A DNA stretch of 64,000 bases. Source: Pinus tabuliformis. Taxonomy: Eukaryota > Streptophyta > Pinopsida > Pinales > Pinaceae. The translations under genes and the position numbers were made by a program. Under the pieces are notes generated by a model. It searched no databases and had not been told where the DNA came from. It saw only the letters and a list, made by a program, of their open reading frames with translations. Shown in pieces: positions 22,711 to 34,770 of this stretch (its first letter is position 1; each line of letters starts with the position of its first letter). Where the stretch lies: contig CM062813.1 in assembly GCA_031772625.1 (NCBI GenBank), forward strand, positions 762,538,720 to 762,602,719, in the 5' to 3' direction.

Positions 22711-22783
22711 TGACTCCCCTGTGTTGTTTAAGTGATTGTGTCTTTACAACGTACTTCGGTCATACGTTTTTCTCCTAACACTC
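20501..22783 (+). other. ZnK-RNH 3' non-coding region
   Basis: About 2.3 kb with no convincing domain. Several moderately long frames occur (for example near 21514-21855 and 22181-22735), but none shows a recognisable motif, and the last encodes a Ser/Leu run from a (TC)n microsatellite. Clusters of CCCATAGCATACTGG-like and GGGGGCATTATTCCC-like words occur around 20600-20770. Confidence 0.55.
22657..22709. repeat. (TC)n microsatellite
   Basis: About 26 uninterrupted TC dinucleotides inside the 3' region of ZnK-RNH. Confidence 0.98.
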
Positions 22784-22800
22784 GTACGTTGGGGGGGAAT
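22784..22800 (+). other. ZnK-RNH polypurine tract
   Basis: CGTTGGGGGGGAAT directly precedes the LTR start TGTTATCACC at 22802, as expected for plus-strand priming. Confidence 0.75.
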
Positions 22801-22801
22801 A

Positions 22802-23833
22802 TGTTATCACCAAAAAATTGATCATCTAGCCTAATTTACTAGATGGATCGAAATATACCATGTAAAGCCAATTTTACCCTAGAAAAATTGCTTTCACTGT
22901 GAGAAATTACCCAATAAACCACCTTTATTAAGTAAATTATAGCTAAACCCACGAAGAATAATTAAATAAATCACTATTTATTTGATTTTCTTCTAGTAAT
23001 AATTAATTAAACCATTGTTTTATTATTATTCCTTGTTAAATTTGACCCAATCATGAAAAATAAACAGATAAATCATTATTTTTCTTATTTTTCTCTAAGA
23101 ATAACTAATTAATCTGTAATTAATTACTATTCTTTGTTAAATTTGACTAAATCCCTTAAGAATAATTAAATAAATTATTATTTGTTTATTATTCCTTAAC
23201 TAATTCCTTGAGATAATAAATAAATCATTTATTTATCTATTATTTCTAAATAAAAGTTTAAATACCTTTTCCCTCCTAAACAAATATAATAAAATATTTC
23301 AAGTGGTAATTCTAAGAATGGGATCAATAATATTTTATTATTGCTCATTATTCGAAGACAACTCAATATTTTTTAATAAATAGGAGGGTTTTCCATTCAT
23401 TATTCACTTTTGATTATTTTTATTGTTGAACTCACTCTTGTAACTCTGATTATTTTCATTGTCGCACACCATATTTTCGTTGGATTTATGCATTATAGAG
23501 GAGAGAGACTCTACAAAAGCTGAAGACGTTTGAGGATAGCTAAGAACCCATCCCATAGAGGGGGACTAGTAACATTTATTTGTTCTCTTCATAGGTGTTA
23601 TTATGCAATTATTCTTTACATATTTGGTTTCCATTGGATGTTTGGGGTTATTACTCTTTCTTTCACTGTTTAATGATGATCGTAGCATAGATCAAAATTT
23701 TGGCAGGTTTTGTTTCTATCAATAGCTGCAGATCTACAATGTTTAGCAGTCATTTCTATTGTTGAGATTTTTTGTCATCCATAATCTTAAGTGGGTTTTT
23801 TTCGTACATCATTGAAAAGAAAACAATACAACA
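22802..23833 (+). repeat. ZnK-RNH 3' LTR (1032 bp)
   Basis: Starts TGTTATCACC and ends CAATACAACA. The first half has about five diverged repeats of a block with AATAATTAAATAAAT and TATTCCTTGTTAAATTTGAC. No partner LTR is present on the left, so the 5' half of the element has been lost. Confidence 0.65.
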
Positions 23834-25179
23834 GGGTTGATCTATGATAATAATGTTCTAACATTTGTTTGTTACTAGATTTGCAGAGATTTGGGTTTGA
23901 CTAAAGTTTTGTTGTGCAGCGAAGGTATAAGTCAATAATTACATATCTCTACGCTAGTTTGTCTCATAAAAGATGCGTACATACGCAGGTCTGCCTCTAT
24001 ATAGTTGCGTATCGATTTTGTAGATATGTATGCGGATATGCCTCATGAAAGGCGCATACATACGTGGATGTATTTTTTAAGGTTCACGTACACATGCTAG
24101 GGTTTCTAAAGTATGTGCAGTTAATGTTGTCTGTTCATTCTTACTGTGATTATTGTTGTTTGTTGATGAAGTCTTCTTCATAGTAATTTGTATGCGATAG
24201 TTTTGATGAAGTTGAATGGTTTGTGAATGAAATATTGAACTAGTATTAATGATTTGTAAGTAGCTCAAAAATTTGTGATGAAGGATATATGTGTATGTGA
24301 TTGATTTCAAGTGCAGTGATTTAGACTGAGGGTTCAGTATTTTGAGATCTATACACAGGTGTGTTTCATTGAAAGAGTGTATATATGTGAATATTCTTAA
24401 GAACAACAGCATATATATTTTTACATATTGTTGATCATTTTTTGTAGTGGCAGCAGTTGGTTTTAGTAATATTGTATGTCTTGATGATTGACAATGCATT
24501 CACATGATCTGTTCTAGTTTAGTTTAATTGGTTGCAATGAGATTCAGTGATTGATTTGTCTTAGTTGATTCAGTGATTTGATGATGGTAGTGATTCCAGT
24601 ATGAAAATTTGATGAAAGGTGGCCTACAAGTTGTAATATTTTGATTAGGTTGATCCAGTTTGAAACATTCTGAAAAGTGATCCACAAGGAATTGAAGATA
24701 AGGGAGTTGTAGTTGCCTTCCAATAGGTTCTGGAGAACGAGATAAGGTCATAGCCTTCTGCAGGTGGGTGCCTGCGTACTGGTATGAGTCTACATCAGTA
24801 CAATATTGTAAAGAATATTTTTTAAGAAGACAGAGACGACAACAACGATGGTTTTTTTCCCACATTGGGTTTCCACCTAAAACTCCTAGTATTCTTATGT
24901 GTCGATTGTGTGTGTTAATTTATTCCCTTCTTAGTGTACTTGTTTACTGTTTAATTAATGCCTAATGAAGGACTGATACATTGGTTCAAGTTAAAATGAT
25001 GAATAATTAACTGAAAATATAGTTAACTGGATATATGATGGTTGGTTGCATAACAGTAGCATACATACGCATGTTTGCTTCATTAAAGTCGTGTAGAGAA
25101 ATCTGAATAGAAAACAAGAATGTCAAGTAAGTTTTAAAATACTTATTCACCCCCCCCCCCCCTCAGTATTTTCCTAACA
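23834..25179 (+). repeat. Copia-3 5' LTR, partial
   Basis: Matches 31529-32877 along its length, ending with a C-rich run and TTTTCCTAACA. It contains repeated near-palindromic words such as GCGTACATACGCAGG and CATACATACGTGG. Confidence 0.88.
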
Positions 25180-25181
25180 AT

Positions 25182-25192
25182 TGGTATTAGAG
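25182..25192 (+). other. Copia-3 primer binding site
   Basis: TGGTATTAGAG lies 2 bp after the 5' LTR and resembles the initiator tRNA-Met site TGGTATCAGAG with one C-to-T change. Confidence 0.8.
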
Positions 25193-25229
25193 TAGGTCCT
25201 TCAAAAGAAGCTTGATCGCTTGAAGGAAG

Positions 25230-26904
25230 ATGCATGAAGAGGGAGCAGCATCCATCTGGCCGCCATTGTTTAATGGATCCAATCTGGTTTTCTGGAAGGT
25301 CAGAACAAGAGCTTACCTACAGTCACTTGGAGCTGATGTTTGGGGAATCATTGAAGGAGGCTATCAGTATCCATCCTTCATTCCCATAGATGAAGCAGAA
25401 AAGAAAAAGTATGAGACCAATGAAAAGGTTTTCAATGCTTTATTAGGAAGCTTGGCAGAATCAGAATTTGTCAAAGTCATGCAGTTGAATACCGCAAAGG
25501 CTATATGGGATAAGATCATCCAAAGTTATGAAGGCGACACCAAGGTAAAGAGTGCCAAACTTCAAACATTTAGAATTCAATATGAAACTCTCAGAATGCA
25601 TAATAGCAAAAGAATTGAAAGTTTATTTCTTAGATTATATGAGATCATTAATTCAATGAGAAATATTGGTGACGAAGTAAAAGAATCATCTCTCATTGAG
25701 AAAATCTTAAGATATCTAACTCTGAAATTCTATTCAAAAGTCTCTGCCATTGAAGAAATCCATGATTTGGAGAACCTTATTGTTTAACAGCTCACGGGAT
25801 TCTAATAGCCTATGAAATGAGAAAATTGAGTCCCTCAGATACTAGACAAGTTGCATTCAAGGCTACTTCTAAAGGAAAATAAAAGGAGGAACTTAAGGAA
25901 CAAGGTTATGTATCAGGTGAAGAAGAAGTAAATTTCGTGAAGAAACTTTAAGTAGGTATTAGCCAATTAAGAGGTAATATTTTGTTCAATTTTTTTTCTT
26001 GTGGAAGGGTTGTTGACTATGCTACCAAATGTCCTTATAGAGAAAATCATGGGAAAGGGAAGAATTCCGAAAAAGAAAATTTTAGAGGAAAGATCGAAAA
26101 CAAAAGAAGCTTCTACACTCATGAAGATAGTGATCGTCCTTCAAATGGAAAAGAAGGTGAGTCTGATCAAGAATGTCAATTACTTATGACATTTGAAGAT
26201 AAATGTATTGATGAGATTGATGATGTTCTTATGGATGCCCTAGAAGATAAGGATAATTTTATTGAAGAAATATTTCAGTCTAAAATTCGTTTGGAGCAAG
26301 CTAAACTAGCAAATGAATCTCTAAAGAAACAAATCCTAGAAAAGCAGAAGCATAATGAAAAGTTAGAACTAGAAACGGTAATGCTAAGGAAGGAACTTGA
26401 GAAAATAAAAGGTTTAAATCTTAGGTTTGCTAAAGGATCCGAAAACTTAGATGAGATCATTAAAGTGAAATGCTCTCCTCTCATAAAAACAAGTCTTATA
26501 TACAATGGAGAATGATCAAATACTGTGAGGCCTTCTGAAACAGGTACAAGAAGTTATCTCAATGCAATAAAAGGAAGCAGTCAATGAAACTCTAGCCATC
26601 AGCAAAAAAATAAAGGATCAAACATTTCTCAGGTAAATCTCCCTTACTACAATCAAAGGGAAAACTACAAAAGAAGGTACTATACTCCTTGAAACTCCTA
26701 CTTTAATGGTCAATGCTTCACTTGTCATAATTTTGGTCATAAGGTTGCTCAATGTGTTGCTTACAAAACTATCATGGCTAGAGAAGCAAGAAAGCAAAAG
26801 AATGAGACTGGGGTAAAGAAGTATTGTTACAATACTTTCTCACCTCTTCAAGATGAAACTGAATGTTCCATTTGCAATAACTTTGGGCATAAAGAATCTG
26901 AATG
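25230..26904 (+). pseudogene. Copia-3 gag with zinc knuckles
   Basis: The capsid-like segment (25230-25787) begins MHEEGAASIWPPLFNGSNLV and carries FWKVRTRAYLQSL and AKAIWDKIIQSYEGD. These fit the UBN2/DUF4219 gag type. An acidic to coiled-coil-like Lys/Glu-rich stretch follows (about 26150-26500). Two CCHC knuckles, CFTCHNFGHKVAQC near 26713 and CSICNNFGHKESEC near 26863, follow. Paired knuckles are typical of Sireviruses. Broken fossil. Confidence 0.85.
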
Positions 26905-26977
26905 CAAGAGAAAAATGTGATCAACACCTAATAATGAACATAGGGCAATAACATTTAAGGTATGGAAAAAGAAGACC

Positions 26978-27412
26978 ATGGAATCTGAAAATTGTGGTCT
27001 AGATTTATATGCAAGAGATCAAGAAAATATGTGGTACATTGATAGTGGATGCTCAAAGAATATGACAAATGATAAAGATAAGTTTATGTCCTTTAATGAA
27101 ATAAATAAACAAAAGAATGTAACCTTTGGAAATAATTCACCTATTGTTGTCAAAGGAAAAGGAATTGTTTTGTTGAAAGAAAAATTTAAAGCTGGGAATG
27201 TTTTGTTTGTTGATGGATTAAAACATCACTTGTTGAGTGTTAGTCAGATGTGTGACCAAGGGTATGAGGTTATTTTCAAATCAAAGAATTATGTGGTTCA
27301 TAATCTCAGTACAAGTAAAATCATAATAAAGGGAACGAGAACTCTAGGTAATGTCTATGTCTTGGAAGGCAGATTAGAACATTGTTACTTGAGCAAATCA
27401 GAAGAAAGTTAG
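26978..27412 (+). pseudogene. Copia-3 protease region
   Basis: MWYIDSGCSKNMTNDKDKF contains the DSG active site followed by the copia-style H/N-M-T stretch. Then come VTFGNNSPIVVKGKG and LLSVSQMCDQGYEV. An aspartic protease for polyprotein cleavage. Fossil. Confidence 0.85.
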
Positions 27413-28250
27413 CTCTGGAATAGAAGATTGGGACACCTAAGCTTCAGTCAACTACAAAAGTCAAACATAATGGGAGCAGTTTGTGACTTTCCTAACATCT
27501 CTCTACCAGAAAGTACCATATGCAAATCATGTCAATTCGATAAGCAAACTAGGGTGTAGTTTAATGCCAAAGAAGGTACTTCAATTAAGCCACTTGAACT
27601 TATTCATACTTATTTGTGTGGTCCTATGAGAAATAAGTCTTATTGGGGCAAACAATACCTCATATTACTCATTGATTATTTTACTTACATGTGTTGGATT
27701 GGCTTATTTAAACATAAAGATGAAGAATTTGATAAATTTAAAGTCTTCAAATGTCTAGTAGAAAATGAGTTAGAATTGAAAATCAAATGTCTTAGATCTG
27801 GAAAAGGAGGAGAATTTATATCAGATGAGTTTCTTGACTTTTGTGAACAACATGGCATCAAGAGGCAATTTTCTATAGTTAAAACTCCTCAACAATATGA
27901 AGTGGTAAAAAGCATTAACATAACAATCCAACAAATGGCATGTGCCATGCTTGATGAGTTTGGAACACCTCATAACCTCTGAGGGGGAAGAAACATATAC
28001 AATAGTAAATATCCTCAATAGAGCTCTTGTTCAATTAAACTGTGACAAAAACCCCCATGAACTATACCTTGGTAAACCTCCAAATGTTAAGAATTTTAGA
28101 GTTTTTGGAAGCAAATATTACATAAAGAATAATGATGATAAACTTGGAAAGTTTAAAGCTAGAGTTGATGGAGGAATTCTCCATGGATACTCCTCTAGAA
28201 GAAAAGGATATAAATTCTACAATAAAAAACATCAAAAATATTGTTGAATG
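27413..28250 (+). pseudogene. Copia-3 integrase
   Basis: RLGHLSFSQLQ-like and CKSCQFDKQ-like zinc-binding parts lie near 27425-27550. The core follows with LIDYFTYMCWIGLFKHKDEE and LRSGKGGEFISDEFLDFCEQ. The downstream VFGSKYYIKNNDDKLGKF motif is near 28100. A following Glu/Ser/Thr-rich linker leads to RT. Fossil. Confidence 0.85.
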
Positions 28251-28599
28251 CATTGATGTTGTGATTGATGAGGCATCCATAGGTATAAAAAATGAAGCAC
28301 CAACATATGACGAAGATACTCCTACAACAAGCCAAAAGAATGTTGGAGAAAGAATTAATGAAGCATCGGAAGAAGAAATTGACAATACAAAAGCATCAGA
28401 AAATACTCCATCAAGGTATGTTCAGAAATCATCTAGAATCTCAAATTCTAGGTGATAAGGAAGATGGAGTACAAACTAGAATAACTCTTGTTGGAACTTC
28501 TAGTTATCTAGCCTTAGTATCCACAGTTGAAGCACAAAATGTAAATCAAGCTAGCAAATATGAATGTTGGGTTAATGCTATGAATGAAGAACTTGACTA

Positions 28600-29340
28600 A
28601 ATTGAAAAGAACCATACATGGCAATTAGTACCAAGACCTCATGATAAAAAGGTTAATGGGACAGAATGGGTATTCAAAAACAAATTAAATGAAAATAGAG
28701 AGGTAATTAGAAACAAAGAAAGACTTGTATGCAAAGGATACGGGCAACAAGAAGGAATATAATTTGAAGAAATATTTTCACCTGTGGCCAGTCTTGAAGC
28801 CATACTAATGTTTCTTTCCTTTTCAATATTTCATAATTTCAAAGTCTATCAAATGGATGTTAAATATGCATTTCTAAATGGGGGCCTAGTAAAGGAAGTC
28901 TATATTGAACAACCTGAAGGGTTCATTCTAGGAAATGATAAAAATCTTGTTTTCAAACTCAAGAAGGAATTATATGGGCTAAATCAAGCTCCTTGTGCAT
29001 GGCATTATCTTCTTGACAAGTATCTTCATCAACAAGGTTTCACTAAGGGATCTGCAGATAACAAACTATATATAAAGATGGATGCTCGTAAAATTTTAAT
29101 TATTGTTGTTTACGTAGATGACATCATATTTGGAAGCAATGAAGAATCTATGAGTCAAATATTTTCTTCTGTCATGTAGCAAGAATTTGAAATGTCCCTA
29201 CTTGGTGAACTAACATATTTTCTTGGCCTACAACTACAACAAGCAAAAAACAGTATATTCCTCTCACAGACAAAGTACCTCAAGTAGATTTTAAAGGAAT
29301 ATGGAATGGAAGACTGCAAACCTGTATGCACTCCAATGGT
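28600..29340 (+). pseudogene. Copia-3 reverse transcriptase (RVT_2)
   Basis: Shows WQLVPRPHDKKVNGTEWVFK, YQMDVKYAFLNGGLVKEVYI, EQPEGFILGNDKNLVFKLKK, ELYGLNQAPCAWHYLLDKYL and the catalytic IVVYVDDIIFGS near 29108. FLNGxLxxEVYxEQPxGF is the usual Sirevirus-like wording. Fossil. Confidence 0.9.
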
Positions 29341-30036
29341 AACAAGATGTAATCTCAGTTCACATGATGATTCTTCCCCAGTCAACCAACCAGAATACAG
29401 ATCTATGATCAGAAGCTTACTTTATCTTATAGGCACAAGACCAAATATCATGCATGTAGTTGGAATTGTTGGATGATTTCAAGAAAATCCAAAAGAAACT
29501 CATCTTCATGCAGTCAAGATAATATTTAAGTATCTACAAGGAACTCAAGACTTTGGTTTATGGTATCCAAAATATGCAGATCTTACTCTTCATTCTTACA
29601 CAGATGCAGATTGGGTAGGAAATGTTGATGATCAAAAAAGCACTAGTGGAGGAGAATTCTACATGGGACCCCGCTTGGTATCTTGGTTCAACAAAAAACA
29701 AATATCCATTACTTTATCTACTGTAGAAGCTGAATATGTTTTTGTTGCATCTTGTTGCACACAACTTCTCTGAATGATGCAAACATTGTAGGATATTCAA
29801 ATCAAATACTCTCCACCTATTCCCATTCTATGTGATAATACCAGTGCCATAAGTATTTCTAAAAATCTTGTGATGCACTCAAAAACCAAGCATATTCTAA
29901 TCAAATATCATTTTCTTAGACAACAAATGCTTGAACAAAAGGTCAAACTAGAATATGTTCCCTCAAAAGAAAAAGTTGTAGATATATTTACAAAGCCTCT
30001 TCCACGTGATTCCTTTGAATATCTCAGAAAAAAATG
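29341..30036 (+). pseudogene. Copia-3 RNase H
   Basis: Contains a GLWYPKYADLTLHSYTDADW-like start, an ISITLSTVEAEYVFVASC segment near 29705, a CDNTSAISISKN-like segment near 29830, and the terminal KTKHILIKYHFLRQQ, EYVPSKEKVVDIFTKPLP. This is the canonical end of a copia pol. Fossil. Confidence 0.88.
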
Positions 30037-30990
30037 AGGAGTGGTTTATGCTTCATCATTCTGTTAATCATTCTGACCAATCCTTCAAGTTCAAGTGGAG
30101 TTGAAAGTGAAATTTTATTGTATTTTACTATCTGTATGCGAATTTGAAGAAGAACAGTCATGTATATATGTGTATTTTGATCCATACAGTTGCGTATGAT
30201 TCCCTCTGATGAAGTATCAGTAGAATTGACTCAAAGAATAGTTATGATACACATCTGAAAATATTGTTTATTGGTTATGATATTAGTTAGAAAAAGTCTG
30301 GTTGGCATAGGCTCAGGGGGATCAATTTTCCTTACTTCTTATAGTACATTGTCGAAATTATGATTTCTTTATTATGTTGCTGAAGAAACACATGTTCTTG
30401 AGTTACTTTTTTATTAGGTTCTTGGTGTTGTTGTCTGATGCTTATAGTATAGATCCTATATGGTATATAGTACTGAAGACTATCTTGGCCTTGCTACCTC
30501 ATTATTGAATTTTATTTGGTCTTGGTTATAAATGCCATATCTTTCATTTGATGTAAAGGTCATGTAAATACCTATGATGTAATAATTTTAATATTCAGTC
30601 ATGAATGGACTATTAGGGTCAATTCAATTATGTATGCCATCCCATGTTGGGGATTTTATGTTATATTTAACCCCACTACATTGGGAGATTGGTCAATATC
30701 AGTTATCGGTGATAGGAAAAGTCATGTCTAGTTAATTATTTGTATATCTTTAGAAAATTCAGCATGTTCTCAAGGGGAGCATGGTCCGCATTCAGTGATC
30801 AGTATTCAGTAGCTCTTAATTCCGTGATCTACAACACTTCATTCAACATTGTTCAGCCCTTTTCCCTTGATTTCAAAGGGGGGCATAGCTTGGTTTTTGG
30901 AGAAAGCTTCCTTGGAGAGCATCTTGGTATATCTACAAGTATCTGCAAATGATTGGTAACAAAATACCAAAATGGTTTCCATCAAGTCCA
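30037..30990 (+). other. Copia-3 post-pol untranslated region
   Basis: About 950 bp after pol with no supported coding sequence. It includes GTATGCGAATTTG and TTGCGTATGATTCC words related to the LTR motif, and GGGGGATCAATTTTCC near 30317. Sireviruses commonly have such a long post-pol region. Confidence 0.6.
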
Positions 30991-31002
30991 AAGGGGGATA
31001 TT
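30991..31002 (+). other. Copia-3 polypurine tract
   Basis: AAGGGGGATATT follows GTCC and precedes TGTGGCATT, the inferred 3' LTR start. Confidence 0.65.
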
Positions 31003-32877
31003 TGTGGCATTATGAAAAATGTGTTGTCCTTGATGGTGACCTACTTGATGAAGTTTTTCAACATGGTTCTAAAAGGATGATTTTACAAGCTAGTACACAT
31101 GTGACAAAGATTTTGGTCGAAGGCATAGGAGTCCAAAGACAGAAGAGTGATGAAGGTGATGTTTTGATAAATACACGTGAGTTCTACAAAGCAATGCTGC
31201 GTACATATGCAGGTATGGAGAAGAAAAAGCGCGTACAGTTTCCACACCATGGTATCCTAAATGCCATGGATATTTACCATGGTATTGGCCCATAGTAATG
31301 AGAGCAGCAATGGATATTTGATCTCGTCTAAGAATACCATCTGCATTACTAAGGATTTGACCTATGGTATTGGATGAGGCCTAAGTTATATAAGGAGATG
31401 AATATCAAAGTGTTTGGTGTGCAAGTAATGGGATATTGATGAATTGTTTGATCTTAAATAAGGTTACACAAGGAATAATATGTGTGATCAGCTCTTGTAG
31501 ATTTGAAATGACTACATAATTTTATTATGGTTTGATCTATGATAATAATTTTCGAACATATTTTTGTTACTGGATTTGCTGAGATTTGGGTTTGACTAAA
31601 GTTATGTTGTGTAGCGAAGGTATAAATCAATAATTACATATATGTACGCTAGTTTGTCTCATAAAAGACGCGTACATACGCAGGTTTGCCTCTATATCGT
31701 CGTGTATCGATTTTGTATATTTATACGCATATATGCCTTGTGAAAGGCACATACATACGGGGATGTATTTTGTAAGGGTCGTGTACATATTCTATGGTTT
31801 CTGAAGTATATGTAGTTAATGTTGTATGATCAATCTTACCATGATTGTTGTTATCTGTTGATTAGGTCTTCTTCATAATAATTTGTATGTGATAATTCTA
31901 ATGAAGTTGAATGGTTTGTGAATGAAATATTTAACTAGTATGAATGATATGTAAGTAGCACAAAAATATTTGATGAAGGATATATGTTTCTATGATGGAT
32001 TTTAGCAGTACAGTGATTCAATCTGAGGGTTTAGTATTTTGAGATCTGTACGCAGTATGTTTCATTTTAAGTGCGTATATACACGGATATGCTTAAGAAC
32101 AATGTTGTATATATTTTGACATACTATTGATTAGGGTTTGTAGTGGCAACAGTTGGTTTAAGTAATAATGTATGGCTTGATGATTGACAATGCACTCACA
32201 TGATTTGTTATGGTTTAGTTTGATTGGTTGCCATGAGATTCAATGATTAATTTGTCTTAGTTTATTCAGTGATTTGATGATGGTAGTGAGTCCAGTATGA
32301 AAATTTGATGAAAGGTGGCCTACATGTTGTAATATTTTGATCAAGTGGATCCAATTTGAAACATTTTGAAAAGTGATCCATGAGGAATTGAAGATAAGGG
32401 GGTTGTAACTCCCTTTCAGTAGGTGTTGGAGAATGAGAGATGGTTGTAGCCTTCTGCAGGTGGGTGCCTGCATACTGGTACAAGTCTGCACCAGTACAAG
32501 GTTGTAAAGAATATTTTTTAAGAAGACATAGATGACAACAACAATGTGTTTTTCCCACATTGCATTTCCACCTAAAAATCCTGGTGTTCTTATGTGTTGA
32601 CTATGTGTGTTGATTTATTCTGTTCTTACTACACTTGTTTATTGTTTAATTAATGACCAATGAAGGACTGATACACTGGTTCAAGTTAAAATGATGAAGA
32701 ATTATTTGAAAAGATAGTTAACTGGATATACGCTAGTTGGGTGCATAACAATAGCGTATATACGCGGGTTTCCTTCATTAAAGTCGTGTTCATAAATATG
32801 AATATATAAAAAGAAGGTCAAGTAAGTTTTAAAATACTAATTCACCCCCTCCCCCCCACTTAGTATTTTTCCTAACA
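31003..32877 (+). repeat. Copia-3 3' LTR (about 1.87 kb)
   Basis: Starts TGTGGCATTATG after the purine tract and ends TTTTCCTAACA. Its last ~1.35 kb align with the partial 5' LTR. It carries many copies of GTACATACGC-like near-palindromes. The start is placed by the purine tract because the matching part of the 5' LTR is gone. Confidence 0.72.
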
Positions 32878-33329
32878 TTGATAAGATCAATCCATTCATC
32901 TATGATGTATTTCAACAAAAGCGATTTTAATGTTTCATCATCTAAGTCATGCATCCTAGCCCTTTTAATATTATAGGAAAATATTTCAATTAGGTCTTCA
33001 AGGCTTTCATCCTCTTTTTGCATCATCTTAAAGACTTGATCCTTAAGATTATGGAGCATTCTCTAATCCTTATATTTTTCTAAGAACACATTTTTCATTT
33101 CTTTCCATGTTCTAATAGTATGTGTTTCTAATCCCTTGAACCATTTAAGTGCTCCATATTTAAGAGTAGATGGAAATAATTTCAATTTTAGAGGTTCAAG
33201 TAAGTAGTCATAAGAACTACATAAAACTTCAAACTCAAAAAGAAATGTTTATGGATCCTCATTTCTTAAACCATGGAAATTAAGGAGGATAGAGGGTGAA
33301 ATGTTTTTCATTGTGGCTATGGTATATTA
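32878..33329 (-). pseudogene. Gypsy-1 gag, central part
   Basis: Minus-strand Retrotrans_gag domain: LKYGALKWFKGLETHTIRTW, KEMKNVFLEKYKD, LHNLKDQVFKMMQKEDESLE and LLLKYIIDEWIDL. This is the conserved capsid core of Athila-like elements. It is bounded on the left by Copia-3 and on the right by Copia-2, both of which inserted into it. Fossil. Confidence 0.88.
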
Positions 33330-33931
33330 TGTTAGAAAATTATATATTACAAAGCAAGGGAACACATAAAATATTGCAGAAATATAAACACAAAAAACGC
33401 ATAAAACAAAAGAGACACAGATATACGTGGTTCACCCAATTTGGGCTACGTCCACGGAGAAACAGCCAGTCCTTCCTTTTATATTATCCAACAAACTGAA
33501 GAGATACAACCTACAACAAATCCGTTGTAATTCCCTCTTCTCTCTCACTCAATCTCCTCTCTCTTCTCGCTTAGAATACAGATCTACTTAGACGCAATAC
33601 AATTCCCTCATATATAGTGAGGGTTTTCCTTCTAGGGCAAAAAGCCCTAAATTAAACATAACTTCTACCATCAGATCTCCGCCTAATGAACGGCCCAGAT
33701 TGACTATGAAATTACAACATTTTACAAGGCAATTTTACATCTATTTTTAGCTTCAAGGGCGCTGCCGCCGATCCCCCTGCTAGGGGGGGGCCTCTCAAAG
33801 GTCACAGCCGCCCCCCCTGGAGCCCCCCTTCATTGTATATTTTACGGGTGGTATTGCCACCACGTTATGAACCGGGGTCCAATCTGGTGATACCTCTAAA
33901 TAAAGAAGATAATTAGGCTCCACACCCAACA
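33330..33931 (-). repeat. Copia-2 3' LTR (602 bp)
   Basis: Bounded by TGTTAGAAAATT and CACACCCAACA on the plus strand, partner of 38003-38563. It has a C/G-rich block near 33770-33830 that is longer here than in the partner. Confidence 0.92.
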
Positions 33932-34759
33932 ATCTGCCACTTGGAGACTGATTATAACAACTACACTATTACTTCATTTGCTGGACAATGACTCCACATT
34001 GGACCTGGCTATTTCTCATCTTCTTCATCATACTTGAAAACCAATTGAAACTGAGCAGATTCTCAGTTTCTCCCTGGTTACAACTTTTGTTAACATATTT
34101 GCAGGGTTCTAGCTAGTGTGTAACTTTTCCACCTTCAACTGTCCATCTTCCAACACTGACCGTATGAAATGGTACTTGAGATGTATATATTTAGTCTTGG
34201 AATGAAATGTAGAGTTCTTTACAAGATGTATGGCACTCTGGCTGTCACTGTATAACCTGCCCAACTCCTGCTTCTTACCCAATTCATCCAGTTACCTTTG
34301 TAACCAAATCATTTCTTTACTAGCCTCTTTCGCAGCAACATACTCTACTTCCGTTGTTGGGAGTGCAACAACATTTTGCAGTTTTGAGACCCAACTTACA
34401 GTTGTTCCACCTATAGTAAACACATACCCTATTGTGCTCCTCCTGTTATCTCTTTCACCTGCCATATCTGCATCAACATATCCCTGTAGAGCAATGTTTG
34501 AACCACCAAAGCATAATCCTTGATTTGTGGTACCTCTCAAATACCTGAGAATCCACTTCACCGCCATCCAATGTTCTTTTCCTGGATTGCTCATGTACCT
34601 GCTTACAACTCCCACTTCATGTGCAATATCAGGCCTTGCGCAGACCATTGCATACATTAAGCTTCCAACTGTTGATGCATATGGAACTTTAGACATATGA
34701 GCCATTTCTTCCTGAGTCTCGGGACACTTCTCCTTAATTAATTTAAAATGGCTAGCCAA
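33932..34759 (-). pseudogene. Copia-2 RNase H region
   Basis: Contains VPYASTVGSLMYAMVCARPD, WILRYLRGTTNQGLCFGG, YVDADMAGERDNRRSTIGYV and ALPTTEVEYVAAKEASKEMI, the copia RNase H signature. The end nearest the LTR holds the KYIHLKYHF-like segment. A purine-rich stretch precedes the LTR. Fossil. Confidence 0.88.
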
Positions 34760-34770
34760 AGGTATACTAA

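Larger units (their letters stand above)
19191..23833 (+). mobile_element. ZnK-RNH: non-autonomous LTR element with zinc knuckles and RNase H-like frame
   Basis: A plus-strand element. It has two zinc knuckles, an RNase H-like domain, a long non-coding 3' region, a G-rich polypurine tract and a terminal repeat starting TGTTATCACC and ending AATACAACA. No RT, protease or integrase motif is seen anywhere in it. The 5' end is missing. Its LTR end at 23833 meets exactly the point where Copia-3 LTR homology begins, so it inserted into the Copia-3 5' LTR. It is broken in several places. Confidence 0.7.
23834..32877 (+). mobile_element. Copia-3: Sirevirus-like Ty1/copia LTR retrotransposon
   Basis: Plus-strand element with a partial 5' LTR (23834-25179), PBS, gag with two zinc knuckles, protease, integrase, RT, RNase H, a long untranslated 3' part, a polypurine tract and a full 3' LTR (about 31003-32877). 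The first ~525 bp of the 5' LTR are missing because ZnK-RNH sits there. Two gag zinc knuckles, long LTRs and an extended post-pol region fit the Sirevirus lineage. LTR divergence is visibly higher than in Copia-1. The coding region is broken in many places (about ten). It inserted into Gypsy-1 gag. Confidence 0.85.

Noticed and set aside
22025-22735. Several frames of 60-185 codons on both strands
   Set aside because: Non-coding 3' part of ZnK-RNH; one frame is dominated by the (TC)n microsatellite and none shows a motif.
24077-24865. Minus-strand frames within the Copia-3 5' LTR, repeated at 32240-32560
   Set aside because: Antisense to LTR sequence and duplicated only because the LTR is; no domain.
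31529-32877. Copia-3 3' LTR beginning at about 31529, giving LTRs of equal length
   Set aside because: There is no purine tract there, while one lies at 30991-31002. The 5' LTR homology begins exactly at the end of the ZnK-RNH LTR, so the 5' LTR is truncated.
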